Shown here piece after piece: positions 23,938 through 34,860 of a stretch of DNA of 64,000 nucleotides. The stretch covers positions 901,147 to 965,146 of the forward strand of contig NC_033630.1 of assembly GCF_001540865.1 (NCBI RefSeq). The letters are read 5' to 3'. A program made the translations under genes and the position numbers. The notes below the pieces were generated by a model that did no database searches, had not been told where the DNA came from, and was given only the letters and a program-made list of their open reading frames with translations. Source of the stretch: Ananas comosus (taxonomy: Eukaryota > Streptophyta > Magnoliopsida > Poales > Bromeliaceae). The stretch's first letter is position 1, and every line of letters begins with the position of its first letter.

Positions 23938-26007
23938 GGCCAATTTGCATAAAAAATTCACTTTTTTTGGGCTTTTGCAAAACCGGGCCACATTTTTCGT
24001 TTTTGCGATCTCGGTCGTTTTTTCAGCAAATTCTACAAATATACCTTTATTATTTTTCTTTTCTCTTTTCATCTCTTATCTGGTTTCCTGTTCTTATTTT
24101 TTTTCGTCTGGCAGAGGGAGGCGGGTGAAGCAGAACGGTCGTCTGCTTCTACCCTCTGCTCTCGCCTCGCCATTGCCCTGTCTGCACCCCCACTTCCTTG
24201 CTCGACACTGCATAAGGCGCGCGCGACTTTTTTTTTTTTTGCTTTTTTCTTTTCTTTTTTTTGCTTTCTTCCACTGTTTCTCGAACGACGATTGCCCTTC
24301 CCCGCCTTCTTTCTCGCTTCCCTCATTTTTCTGCGCCTCGACGACGATTTATCTTACACCGGCGCCGACGTAACACCGTAGACGGTGATGCGGGCTACAG
24401 CCTCGGAGCGGGAGGTCTTAGCGGCGGCAGTCCCAGAGTAGATGTCTGGAGAGACGGTGCAAAAAATTATAGAAAAAAAAATAAAGATAAAAATATTAAA
24501 TAGAATGATGAAGATGATTAGTGATCTGTTAATTACAAAAATTTATAAGTTGCACTATTTATAGATGTAACTGTGCTTTAGATAAAATTTATCTTTGAAG
24601 AATTCTATACTATTTTTTCTTAAACTGCATCTTTTAAGTGATATTTATAACTGTTTTCCTCTTGTTGTACTGTTTTCTCTTTGTTGCACTATTTTCTTTG
24701 TTTACAGGAAATGTGGCAAAAGAGGAAGAAACAGTGCAAAAGAAGAGAAAAGTATAATATTCTCTTAAAAGGGTGCAGTTTCTCCTCTTATTGTATTATT
24801 TTTTCCTCTTGTTGCATATTTTTCATTTGTTTCACAGAAATGGTACACATGAGGAGAAACGTGCATAATGGAGAAACGAATTATATCTATTAAAAAGCAA
24901 TGCAGTTTCTCCTTTGTTGCTATTTCTCCTCTTGTTTATACAGAGAGAGAAATAGTCGCAAAAGAGGAGAAACAGTATATATATCTCTTAAAATAATGCA
25001 GTTTCTCCTCTTGTTGCACTGTTTTTCCTCTTGTTGCACTATTTCTCCTCTTGTTTACACAGAAATGGTGCAACAAGAGGAGAAACAGTATAAATATCTC
25101 TTAAAAGGGTACAGTTTAAGATTAAAAAATAGTGTAACAAGAGAAAAAATGGTGCAATAAGAGGAAAAACAGTGCAACTTTTGTTTAAAGAGTGTAACTT
25201 TCATCTTAATGGATGCAGTTTACATCTAAAAGAGTGTAATAAGAAGAGAAACAGTGTAAATATCTCTCAAAGAGTGTAATTTTCGTTTAAAGAGTGTAGT
25301 TTTCATCTTAAAGCTGCAGTTTACATCTTAAGTAGTGCAACTTATAATTTTTTTGCAGTTAACGATGCAATTTCATGTTCATCCTTCTTTTTATATAATT
25401 TTTTATCTTTTTTTTCTATATTTTTTTTTTGTCACTCTCTCTGCCAACAGCCACGATGCCGGCGACGACGCCGCTAAGGACCCCCGCTCCGAGTCTGTAG
25501 CGCCGTAGTGACTCTACGGTGTCGACGTCGACGTCGGCACCGGCGAAGATGCATCGTCGTCGGAGGCGGCAGAGAATGAGGGAGAGGGAGAGATGAGAAG
25601 GGCGGGGAAGGACGAGAGAGGCGTCGTCGTCGAAGACGGTGGAGAAGAGTCGGAGAAGAAAATAAAAGAAAAAAGCAAAAAAAAAAAAAATTATGGCGCG
25701 GCCTTGGTGGGATTGGAGGCGAGGAAGGTGAGGGGTAAGTGGACGAGGGCAAGGGCGAGGGCGAGGGCGAGAGAGTGAGGGTGAGAGGCGAGACGGACCG
25801 TTTCCGCCTTCGCTCCGCCTCCGCTCTGCCGGCGAGAAAAAAAAAAAGAACGAGAGAAACGAAGAGGAGAGAGAAAGAGGAAAGAGAAAAAGTAAAAAGG
25901 TTATTTTGGTCAGTTTACTGAAAAAGCAGACCGAATCTGCAAAAATGAAAAAGGTGGCCCGGTTTTGCAAAAGCCCAAAATAAGTGAATTTTTTATGCAA
26001 ATTGGCC
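23938..26007. mobile_element. 2.07-kb element with ~0.55-kb terminal inverted repeats
   Basis: Starts GGCCAATTTGCATAAAAAAT and ends with its complement, flanked by (TA)n. The two arms (23938 to about 24460 and about 25430 to 26007) match along their length: in both, reading inward gives the same translated words, for example GLLQNRATFF near the tip and a Pro/Ser/Arg-rich part further in. The middle is a tandem array. Long inverted repeats starting with G fit a Mutator-like non-autonomous or foldback element, but no 9-bp duplication can be recognised in TA repeats. Long frames in the arms are probably not genes. Confidence 0.8.
24540..25370. repeat. internal minisatellite of the long-inverted-repeat element
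   Basis: Many degenerate units built from TTGCACTATTTCTCCTCTTG and its complement, with AAACAGTGCAAC, CTCTTAAAAGGGTGCAGTTT and AGAGTGTAATTTTC words in both orientations. Confidence 0.75.
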
Positions 26008-26169
26008 ATATATATATATAAGAAGAAGAAGAATATTCATATAATTTGCATTCCAATATTTATTAATTGTACTCTATACCATATATGTAAAGTTATACTA
26101 GTAAGTATATATGTACTTGCTAAGCATGTTTCATATACAATATTTATAGATTAAAATTTTAGACTTAGA

Positions 26170-26245
26170 TTTTTTTTGAGAGGGAAAGATAACATGCTAC
26201 CCGCATCATTTAATTTATTTTATTTTATAAAAAAATAAATTATAT
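26170..26245 (-). mobile_element. LINE/SINE tail fragment
   Basis: Minus-strand tail ATGATGCGGGTAGCATGTTA followed by TCTTTCCCTCTC and A's. Only the last 70 or so bases are present. Confidence 0.6.
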
Positions 26246-26369
26246 AGTAATTATTTTGTGTAATTGAATATTTTCTTTTTCTGTGGCAAACTTTTGTTTT
26301 GCCAATAACCTTGCATCTTCATTAGATATATATATAGTATATATATATATATTTATATATATATATACT

Positions 26370-26897
26370 ATAGTGCGTCTGGTATGCTTATGGAAGCACG
26401 GAGCGCTCGCCGTGCTTCCACTTTGTTTTCGTATATTCGGACTTTCGAATCGACGATCGGCTCCGTTAGACTTGATCTAGAGTATTTGAAATATCTTAGA
26501 AATAATTTTTGTGATTTTCGATATCATTTGCCTAGTATCGAAATGGCCCAAAATTAACGGCCTGAAAATAAAAATCTTACAAAATATGATGATATGACAT
26601 TAAATTTTAGATCAAAGTTATTGATCCTTGTTTTATATGGTATAAAGAATTTTCTATCAAATTTTATGCGATTTGGATATTTCGTACACCGTTAAATTGC
26701 AACCGGCTCACACCGTCCATTAAAATTATTAATTTTGAGCCCTTCGATCACTAGGACAAATGACATGAAAATCACAAAATTTTTTCTAGGTATTCAAATA
26801 CTCTAGGATCAATTCTAACAGCCAATCATCGATTCGAAAGTCCGACATCGAAAAAAAGTGAAAGCACGGAGGGCTGCTTCCATAAGATACCAACCTA
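26370..26897. mobile_element. MITE, GGTATGCTTATGGAAGCAC family
   Basis: Left TGGTATGCTTATGGAAGCAC, right GCTTCCATAAGATACCAACC, in (TA)n. The inner body is related to 33842-34372 and to the second half of 39115-39735. Confidence 0.7.
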
Positions 26898-26914
26898 TTA
26901 TATATATATATATA

Positions 26915-27115
26915 TATTACACTACTATATATCAAGCACTTAGTTGTTATTAGATTTTCGGCCCTTGGTGGTAAGGATGGTAGTTAGGATGGATAATAGT
27001 CCTCTAAGGGTGAATGGGTGTTTGGTTCAATAGTATAGTCAAAGGGGCAGATCTAACAGGCGAAAAACCTCGAATGCACCAAGTATTCTAATACAATAGT
27101 ATAAAGCCGAACTTA

Positions 27116-27117
<2 letters not shown>
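26915..27117. mobile_element. short MITE in (TA)n
   Basis: Core GGCCCTTGGTGGTAAGGATG and the order of motifs match the short MITE class (12640, 18904, 20012). Termini are eroded. Confidence 0.55.
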
Positions 27118-27156
<39 letters not shown>

Positions 27157-27161
<5 letters not shown>

Positions 27162-27691
27162 GGGCTACTATATTATTATAAGTATTGGGCCTTCGTACTC
27201 ATAAAGTTATTTTCGATGATGGAGCTTCCGAATTGACGATCCACTCGTTAAATATTATCTAAAATATTTGAAAATTCTAGAATAATATTTCGTAATTTTC
27301 GAATCATAATAAAGTCCATCAAGCGGGTATAAATGAACGGTCAAAAAATCGAACGATACTTAAAAAATGGAATGATCGGATCCTTAATTTAAGATGGAGT
27401 TATTGATCTTTATCTAGATAGTGAATAGAATTTTCTATCAAACTTCACCTATTCGGATTCTTTTGCCACGTTAAACTAGCAAGTATTCCATACCGGCCAT
27501 ATTAAAATTATTAATTTTGTGAGCTTTTGATCGTAAGGTAAATGATGTCGAAAAATTATAAAATTTGATTTCTAGATGTTTCAAATGCTCTAGATAACGT
27601 TTAACGATGTGGATCGTCGATTCGGAAGCTCTTTCATCGAAAACAATTTATGAGTACGAGGGCGATCGTACTCATAATAGTATAGTAGCCG

Positions 27692-27696
<5 letters not shown>
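27157..27696. mobile_element. MITE, AGTAGGGCTACTATAC family
   Basis: Ends TAGTAGGGCTACTATATTAT and, reversed, TAGTCCGGCTACTATACTAT, in (TA)n. Second copy of the element at 22806-23346. Confidence 0.8.
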
Positions 27697-27726
<30 letters not shown>

Positions 27727-27794
27727 TTACCTATATATGCAAATAACTCTGTAATTATATATGCAAAATTCTATTTTAATGTTGCATCCACATA

Positions 27795-27872
27795 TTCCAT
27801 TATGTAGGCCGAGTTTATTTTGCTTAATGAATGAAGCAGGTAGCTTGCTACCTATTTCTCAAAAAAAAAAAA
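27795..27872 (+). mobile_element. 78-bp minimal LINE insertion
   Basis: AATGTTGCATCCACAT is exactly duplicated at 27779-27794 and 27873-27888. The insert is little more than the LINE tail: TTAATGAATGAAGCAGGTAG, CTTGCTACC and poly(A). Confidence 0.9.
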
Positions 27873-28072
27873 AATGTTGCATCCACATAATTATAAGATT
27901 GACACTAAAAAGGATTTTTAGGACAAAAATGTATGCATTTTACCTATGCTATTCAAGAATGGCAACCTTATTTCCGTGCTTTTTAACTTAAAGGCTCCAT
28001 TCCGAAAAATCAGCAAAAAATACTAAGTGCTTATATACACAAATCTTAAAATTAAGTTTATCTAATTTATTC

Positions 28073-28320
28073 CAGACTGATCCAATAGTCGGTATACACA
28101 AAATTAAGCAGTTGACGGACTTGTGGAAGAAAATTAGGCCGGAGAAGTGACCCAACTGTAAACGTTTTGTTTTGTTTTGTTTTGTTTTTTTTTGTTTTTT
28201 TTTTTTTTTTTTTTTTTTCCCGCCATCCTTTGAGGCCTATGCTGCCTCACCTATGTAGATTAATTCACTTCCTAACTGAATGAAGCGGGTAGCGTGCTAT
28301 CTTTCTCTCAAAAAAAAAAA
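28073..28320 (+). mobile_element. 5'-truncated LINE with 18-bp target-site duplication
   Basis: AGTTTATCTAATTTATTC is exactly duplicated at 28055-28072 and 28321-28338. The insert carries AAAATTAAGCAGTTGACGGA, a long T run, and the tail TGAATGAAGCGGGTAGCGTG with poly(A). Confidence 0.9.
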
Positions 28321-28499
28321 AGTTTATCTAATTTATTCATTTCTAAATAATAAAATATTTAGTCTTTATTTTTAAGAATTAAAAACTAAGATTCTATATA
28401 ATGTAGGAGCAAATTGTAAAATACACTCCAACTATCCTAAGATGGGAACTTTCTCACTAGCTACATCGATCGACTAGCTAGTAGAGACTATATTTGGAC

Positions 28500-28890
28500 A
28501 ACTCTTCCTGCAAACAGCCAAAGATGGCATGGAGGTCATGACGAGCCTTGCCTTGGGTAATTCCTCAAAAGCACCTTCGACTTTGCAAGCCCTTCTAGCA
28601 GCCTGTTACTTAAAAGGCCAAGCGAGTAGCAAACGGAGATGAGTTTAGTCACACTGATGTTAGAGCGGAAGTTCAGAGTCATCTTTAGGACAAAGCCTAT
28701 TGAGGTCTCGATAGTCGACACACATCCTAACTTTTCCATTTGTTTTAGGAACAAGAGCAAGATTAGATAGCCAGAAACGGGGGACTCGGCTAGGAAGAGC
28801 ACGAGCGGAAAGAGCGAGCAACTTAATAGCAAACCCTCAATTGGGCAGGCACTGTGCTGCACTAAACAGAAAAGGTTGACCGCAACCCTC
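28500..28890 (-). pseudogene. Ty3/gypsy reverse-transcriptase fragment
   Basis: On the minus strand one frame reads SNLALVPKTNGKVRMCVDYR, then DLNRLCPKDD, the conserved gypsy motif around KNGKxRxCVDYRDLN. Frameshifts surround it and no other domains or LTRs were seen. Confidence 0.75.
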
Positions 28891-28909
28891 AAGCTATGAC
28901 CCTCTCAAT

Positions 28910-29516
28910 CTACTCAAAAAAATGAATGAAAATAGGTTTTTTTTTTTTTTTGGTAGTCATATGTACCTTGGGCTCTAGATATGGTTTCTCAATCCGAAGC
29001 TAGCTGTGGATATGTTTCGTGGATTAGGATTTTGAGGTCCTTTGATGGGCATAAAGAAACCGTCATGGTAGCAAGCACCAAACCAAACAAAGGTCACGAT
29101 CCACAAGCAAGGGTTGTAGGTCCATTACGGCCTCGCTCTGGACCGAAAAGACCTAACGAAGTCATCCCAACTCTCAGATTGGAGGTGTTAACTGGACGAA
29201 AATCGAACTGGGGGACCTCTCTATTGCATCTGTCTCCGCACTCACCTTAGAATGAGTGGAGTGTAAGTTATATACTTCTTTTACAGTGTATAAGTAGTAT
29301 TTCTATTAAGATCTCCTCAATTAAAGGATATTTTGAAAATGGTCCTTCAATTAAGTAGCATGACAAATTAAAATTAAACTAGTCCTTCCAAATATAAAAT
29401 ATATAATTAATATTTTCAAAATATTTTATCTTGAACAAAAGAAAAGATCCCTTATTATTATTATTATCGCCTGTAAAATACAAAGATCATTTTCCGTGCA
29501 ATTTGTCGCTAAGTAA
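28910..29516. other. 3' flank of aspartic protease copy 2, no gene seen
   Basis: The part nearest the gene (AAATATAAAATATATAATTA and TTATTATTA) matches the 3' flank of copy 1. The rest shows no exon. Confidence 0.5.
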
Positions 29517-31589
29517 TCAGGAACAACCTTTGGCGCCAAACCCAATCCGTTGATTAGAGATATCATACACCACAGTGAACTTCATCTGCTGCGTGTTTCC
29601 GATAATGCTCAGTTGTTGGTCGTTACTGTTTCCAGCAAATGCTAAACATGCTTGCGATGGGTCGGCCATCATTATCCCGTCCAAGTCCAGATTGAGGCTC
29701 GCTCCGCCGTCGAACACCAGCTCCACCGCCGGCACCTTCACCACCTTGTGCCCGCCCAGATTGTAGCACGTGTCCAGTATCTGAAACGCTGGTGCCGCCG
29801 TGTAGTTCACCATGTGCCGGCGGAACACCGCGCGCATCGCAGAGTACGCGGCCGGTGGCAGTCTGGTGATCACCGTCCCGGAGTCCATCAGCGTCCTGGC
29901 TTTTGAGAACACCTTCTGCTTTATATCTAGTTTCTTGCCTCCGACTTTGATCGCCACGAGTTTTACGTAGTACAATGACGAATCGCTCGCTTCGCGTATC
30001 ATCGGCGTGTATCGTATGCCGGCCGGCGCGCTGCCTGTACTGCCGACTGACAGGTAGCCAGTCGAGCTCGCGATTGACGGAAGGCAGTAGGAAAAGATCG
30101 CTCCGTACTTTTGCGAGGCTTGCGAGATCAGCGAGGACGCGCCGCGGCCTAAGCCGATCAGTCCGGCAGCCTGGCCGAAAAACCATCTGTTGTGGTCGCC
30201 GCAGCCGAACCTAAAGTTCGGCAGTTGGTCCCGGGGGCTCAGAGTCAGCGTGTTGCGGCTGAAGTTGCCTGAGGACCTTGACTTATCTGCATAGTCGACT
30301 TGGTAGCGGCACGCTCGGTCGCCTGAGCAGCTGGGCGGGTTGGGTTGGGCGGCGCACTCAGCTGAGCCACAGCAGATGCTGCTATACGTGGATGATTTGG
30401 CCGGGTCGAAAAGTGGGTCGTTTTGTGGGTAACAACGGTTGCAGGGCTTGCACTGGATCCAGGAGAGGTCGCTGCCGGTGTCGAATTCCACGGAGAAGTC
30501 CTGTTTAGGTGTTCCGATGCCCACATTCACGATGTAGTTGCCACTGCGAACGAAGTCGCCAGTGTGAGCAGGAATCGACACGGCCCGCAAGCCGCCTCTG
30601 CCGGCCGCAATGTTGGATGCGGTAGAAAGACGATTTTGGAGCGAGTCGACTCGAGCTCGGTCGCTGATAATGATTTGCTCGTGCGACGGTTTTGCATCCA
30701 TCTGGAGCGGCGAGCACGGTCCGTGCCGATGGACGACCGTCAGCCTCGACAGATTTGAATCTAATCAGCAGGAATCCAAACACACATGTTTTATCGTTAG
30801 GAGACTTAATTAAAACTGATATACGTGGATCATAAACACTAATTAAATATTCCAAAAGTACATTCGGATATAAATTGCATATTCATCGGTGCTTATTACC
30901 CTCATCCAAATTAATTTATTAGCTTTCTAGATTTATTGTTATAGGACAACAAATTTATCCTATTGTCACGGACTAAAAAAATTGGATCTATTTTAAACCA
31001 TAATTTATTTGAGCCGCACAAGAAGTTGGAACTACTTTAGACTTTACTCTTCTTATTAGTCTTCTGAGCCTATTATTACAGGACAAAAGTTATTCTTTTG
31101 GACTTATTATTACGGAACAGGAAATTCGATCTACTGCACCATTAATATTTCGATCTGTTGATACCACTTGTGAATTGTAAATACTAATCAATTATTCCAA
31201 AAATACTTGCTGATGAAAATAACACACCCACCATACTTAAATGCTCTATTACAATACTTACGAATTTTGACCTCACTCAATCCACTTGTACATTAAATCC
31301 ATTATGGTTTCTTACCATTAGATTTATTGTGAACCACATTCCTACTTAGTTTATTGAACTTATTTAATTTAACTTATTAGTGTTCTGTATCTATTCTAGT
31401 GGAACAAAAAAATAAATCTATTTTGTTGAAAATATTTTAGCTGGTGATAAAAATCTCACGTCATCATTAACATATCAGCTCTTTACCATTATATTCTCAT
31501 TCAGTGAAAAATAGTCCGTCCTAATATTAGTAAAATTGAGCTACGTTTTCGTGGAGGACTCTATATACACAGCTAAGGTCGCTAATTAG

Positions 31590-32134
31590 TAAACCTGGCA
31601 AACGGGCGGATTAGGTAACCCATGGATAGGTTATTGTACCTACGGGTTATTTGGGCATGAATAAAAATTTACCCACAAATTTTTCGGTAGCCAATATCAT
31701 TATCCATACCCACCCGCAGGTGGGCGGGTGGGTTTTTCTCTTATATTTTTTAAATGCAAAATACATATATATAAGTTTTAAAAATATAGTATAACTTATT
31801 ATTTAAAATATCATAATATACAATAAAAATATTTAAAGTCTTAGAGTTTAAAAATTTCGTAATATAAAAGACGTGATAAAAAATTAGAGTTAGAATTTAT
31901 AGGATGAGTAAATAAAAATATATATATTTTAATTAAGAAAATATATTTTGTAATTAAAAAATATATTTGCGGGTATATGTGGGTACCCGCGGGTTACCCA
32001 AAATGCCCATAGCTTAATGAGTACCCACCCGTTTTATCCGTAATTTTTTAGGTTGAAAAAGTTGGTACCTATACCCGCAAATTTGCGGGTAACCCACGGG
32101 CACCCGCGAGTATGGATCGAGATTGCCAGGTCTA
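31590..32134. mobile_element. non-autonomous hAT-like element in the copy 2 intron
   Basis: CTAATTAG is exactly duplicated at 31582-31589 and 32135-32142. Ends are TAAACCTGGCAAACGGGCGG and, reversed, TAGACCTGGCAATCTCG. Arms are rich in GGGTACCCGCGGGT words and the centre is AT-rich, the same layout as 11542-12333. Confidence 0.85.
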
Positions 32135-32606
32135 CTAATTAGTAGCATAATTAGTCAAAGAAGACATACCTCGTGCACGGTTGCACCGAGAGAGATTGTC
32201 TTAGTTGGAAGAGGAAAAAGAAATGAAAAATCAAGAAATAAGGATGAGTTAAAATTAGTTTTTATAGAATAAAAGTCAGATGTAATTTTTTTATTAGTAA
32301 ATAGTTATATTTTTTGTTTGTTTTTTTTAGTTGATTTTATTAGTTTGTACCAATAAGATAGATTTATGATAAAAATTTAGTTGAACACTTTTATGGTGGA
32401 CTAAGTACTGACTTTAATTACTAGTAGCTACCACTTAATTTTAAAATGGATAATAGATTCTAAATAGAAGATACTTAATTTTAGATTCCCGATTTTTTTC
32501 TCAGATAAATGCAAACTGATGAAAGCTAAAATCGAATGACAGAGCATTCAGATGATATACAGAAGAGCGTCCTTCTTACCTTTTGACGAGGAACAAATTG
32601 TGCTAG

Positions 32607-32771
32607 ACCGACCGTTCCTAGAGCAAGTGGCAAAATGTTTGGTAGTTGATATCCGAGATCCAATTAAATTCGAATCCTAATTGATTCACATTTCTAGCTA
32701 AGTTTATTTATAAATAAAATAAACGAAACGGATAACGTATTATCTGTCTCTCAAAAAAAAAAAAAAAAAAA
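32607..32771 (+). mobile_element. SINE inserted in protease exon 1
   Basis: AATTGTGCTAG at 32596-32606 and AACTGTGCTAG at 32772-32782 are the target-site duplication. Head ACCGACCGTTCCTAGAGCAA, tail AAACGAAACGGATAACGTAT then TATCTGTCTCTC and about 20 A's. It lies antisense to the gene. Confidence 0.92.
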
Positions 32772-32989
32772 AACTGTGCTAGGCTGCAACGGGCGCCTGC
32801 TAACCACATATTCATCATTTAATTTTATGTCCAGCACACATAAAGAGAAAGGTAGAGTGAAGATTAAAAGAAGCACACACCGATTGAAAATTCTATCCAA
32901 CACGAGAGCCATGGGACAAAAACAGTAACCTGCGTGAACAACACATTTGAGGCACATGTGCTAGCAACGAGGCGCCAGGGGTCGCATGC

Positions 32990-32997
32990 TTTATATA
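32990..32997 (-). promoter_or_regulatory. TATA box of aspartic protease copy 2
   Basis: TATATAAA on the minus strand, 78 bases upstream of the ATG, in the same GTATATAAAGCATGC context as copy 1. Confidence 0.75.
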
Positions 32998-33111
32998 CCC
33001 ACACCGATCTTTTAAGTACTGCTTCTTATGTTGTTGGTGTGACGTCTTATAGTTCCGTATGGAATGAATAAAGAATCATGTATAAAAATAGGATCCAAAA
33101 ATTTTAATAAT

Positions 33112-33264
33112 TATTTTTGAGAGAAAAATAATATATTACTTGCTTCGTTTATTTCATCTAGAAATAAATTTAGCTGGAAATATAAATCAACTGGGATTCA
33201 AACTTGGATCTTGAATACCAACCACCAAATTCTTTTGCCACTTGCGCTAGGAACAATCGGTCAA
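33112..33264 (-). mobile_element. tRNA-derived SINE, diverged
   Basis: Minus-strand head CCGATTGTTCCTAGCGCAAG and B-box-like GATCCAAGTTTGAATCCC. Flanks CAAAAATTTT and CAAAAATTT may be the duplication. Confidence 0.75.
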
Positions 33265-33654
33265 AAATTTCAACTGTATTACATCTTCCGATAAGTTTGC
33301 AAAAATGTGTTGCAATGTGAACTTTTCTTACGGACTAGACAATAAACTATATGTGAATAAAAAAATATAAGAATAAAAAATTTTAATACTTATAAGAAGG
33401 TTGGATTGTTGTAGCTAATGTTGGAATCTGGTTCTCTTGACCAAAAAGATTTTCTACGCCACAGCTATAATACAAAATTTATAATATTTAATTAAATATT
33501 TTTACATCATATAAAAATATAAAAAATTAAATATATAATTACAATATTGTTTCTGATGAGATTTTTTTTTTCTATCCACTTCATCATAGAATGATTAAAG
33601 ATAAATTTTATGCATTACAGCTGTTGCTAAGATTTTTTTTTCGAGCACTTCAGA

Positions 33655-33796
33655 AGTTGAAGACCCCTTTGAGAGTCTCCCACCATTGACGACACAAGTC
33701 ATGCTTCTTTGACCACACAGGTCGTGCTTCTTTGACCACACAAGTCGTGCTTCTTTGGCAATTGATACAGCTGAGGCGGTCGTAAAAGCAACGTGC

Positions 33797-33800
<4 letters not shown>
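33655..33800. repeat. duplicated upstream block, copy 2, with 24-bp minisatellite
   Basis: Matches 22220-22790 and 38185-38350. The segment TCGTGCTTCTTTGACCACAC is repeated about three times at a 24-base period (33690-33762). Ends with CAGCTGAGGCGGTCGTAAAA. Confidence 0.75.
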
Positions 33801-33841
<41 letters not shown>

Positions 33842-33847
<6 letters not shown>

Positions 33848-34372
33848 GGCTGACGTACTTCTAGAAGCACGAAACTTCCAATTCTTTCAAATCGTTTTTG
33901 ATGTTGAGGCTTTCGAATCGATAATCAATTCCATTAGGCTTGATTTAGAGTATTTAAAGTACCTAAAAATTAAATTTTACGATTTTTTGATATAATTTGC
34001 TTAGTAATTGAAGGAGCTCAAAATCAACGTTTGAAAATAAAAATCTTACAAAATATAATGATATGATATTAAAATTTTAGATTAAAAATATTGATCTTAT
34101 TTTATATAATATAAAGAATTTTCTATCAAAATTTTAAATGATTTAGATATTTCTACACCGTTAAACTTACAAATAAATCACCTCGGTCATTAACATTATT
34201 GATTTTGAACCCTTTCAATCACTAGGCAAACGATATCGAAAAATTACAAAATTTATTTTTTACGTACTTCAAATACTCTAAATCAAATCTAACAGAACCG
34301 TTCTTTAATTTAAAAGTCCCAAAATCGAAAACGACTTAAAATACGGAGTGCACCGTACTTTTATTTTTACTA
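33842..34372. mobile_element. MITE, degenerate, in (TA)n
   Basis: Left GTGAGGCTGACGTACTTCTA. The inner body (ATCGATAATCAATTCCATTAG, ACACCGTTAAACTTAC) parallels 26370-26897. Right end is eroded. Confidence 0.6.
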
Positions 34373-34431
34373 TTCCAATTCAATCACCTAAATGTAACTT
34401 TTTTTATTCCTCTGAATTTCTCGGTTCTTGT

Positions 34432-34690
34432 TCAAACATAAAATTAGTCCAATTTCTATCTATACAAAAATTATACCTATTTTAAGAATAAACAAGANTA
34501 CATTTGTTCCTACTTAATAGACTCAGTTAACTTTTGGTTACAGAATAAATTATTCTTGTTCAAACATAAAATTAGTCCAATTTCTGTAATAATAGGCTGG
34601 AAATATAATTAATGGATAAACAAGAATAATTTATTCTGTAACCAAAAGTTAACTGAGTCTATTAAGTAGGAACAAATGTAAGTTACTACA
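34432..34690. repeat. local inverted duplication beside a single N
   Basis: About 60 bases right of the N at 34498 (CATTTGTTCCTACTTAATAG onward) recur inverted near 34622-34680. TCAAACATAAAATTAGTCC occurs twice in direct order. Probably an assembly artefact. Confidence 0.6.
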
Positions 34691-34860
34691 AACACGTCTA
34701 TTTGTCTTTGCATTAGCCTTTTATTCTATTTTATCCATTAATTATATTTCCAGCCTATTATTACTGTTATATTCAATTTTGTTTTTTGTGGCAGTAAAAC
34801 GTAAGCAGAGGTGATTTTCGATCCATGCATTTTTTTTTTCCAAATTAATCAGCTACAGCC

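Larger units (their letters stand above)
29517..32912 (-). pseudogene. aspartic protease copy 2 (A1B), exon 1 disrupted by a SINE
   Basis: Same gene model as copies 1 and 3. Exon 2 is 30760-29517 (1244 bp, one extra codon), after acceptor GATTAG, with FDTGSDLSW and MDSGTVITRL intact. Exon 1 should be 32912-32580: ATG, MALVLDRIFNRCVLLLIFTL, RRPLQPSTV, then a 176-bp insertion (SINE plus duplication), then the last bases and donor AAAAG|GTAAG. Without the insertion exon 1 would be 157 bp, as in the other copies. The SINE tail puts a TGA in frame at 32751-32753. The intron carries a hAT-like element and LTR-like words. Most likely a recent pseudogene, because exon 2 is undamaged. Use of another start (for example an ATG at 30701 in exon 2) would lack a signal peptide. 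Confidence 0.85.

Noticed and set aside
24540..25370. CRISPR-like array of repeats
   Set aside because: The genome is eukaryotic, units are degenerate and in both orientations, and there are no regular spacers.
23945..26009. Long Phe/Ser/Arg-rich frames in the inverted arms
   Set aside because: The arms are complementary copies, the frames are low complexity, and they are open on both strands.
29623..30186. Second long frame inside protease exon 2
   Set aside because: A frame shadow of the GC-rich catalytic exon, with no homology of its own.
34432..34690. Inverted duplication that might form a hairpin
   Set aside because: It surrounds a single N and repeats flanking sequence in both orientations, which is typical of a misjoined contig end. 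Not treated as biology without long reads.
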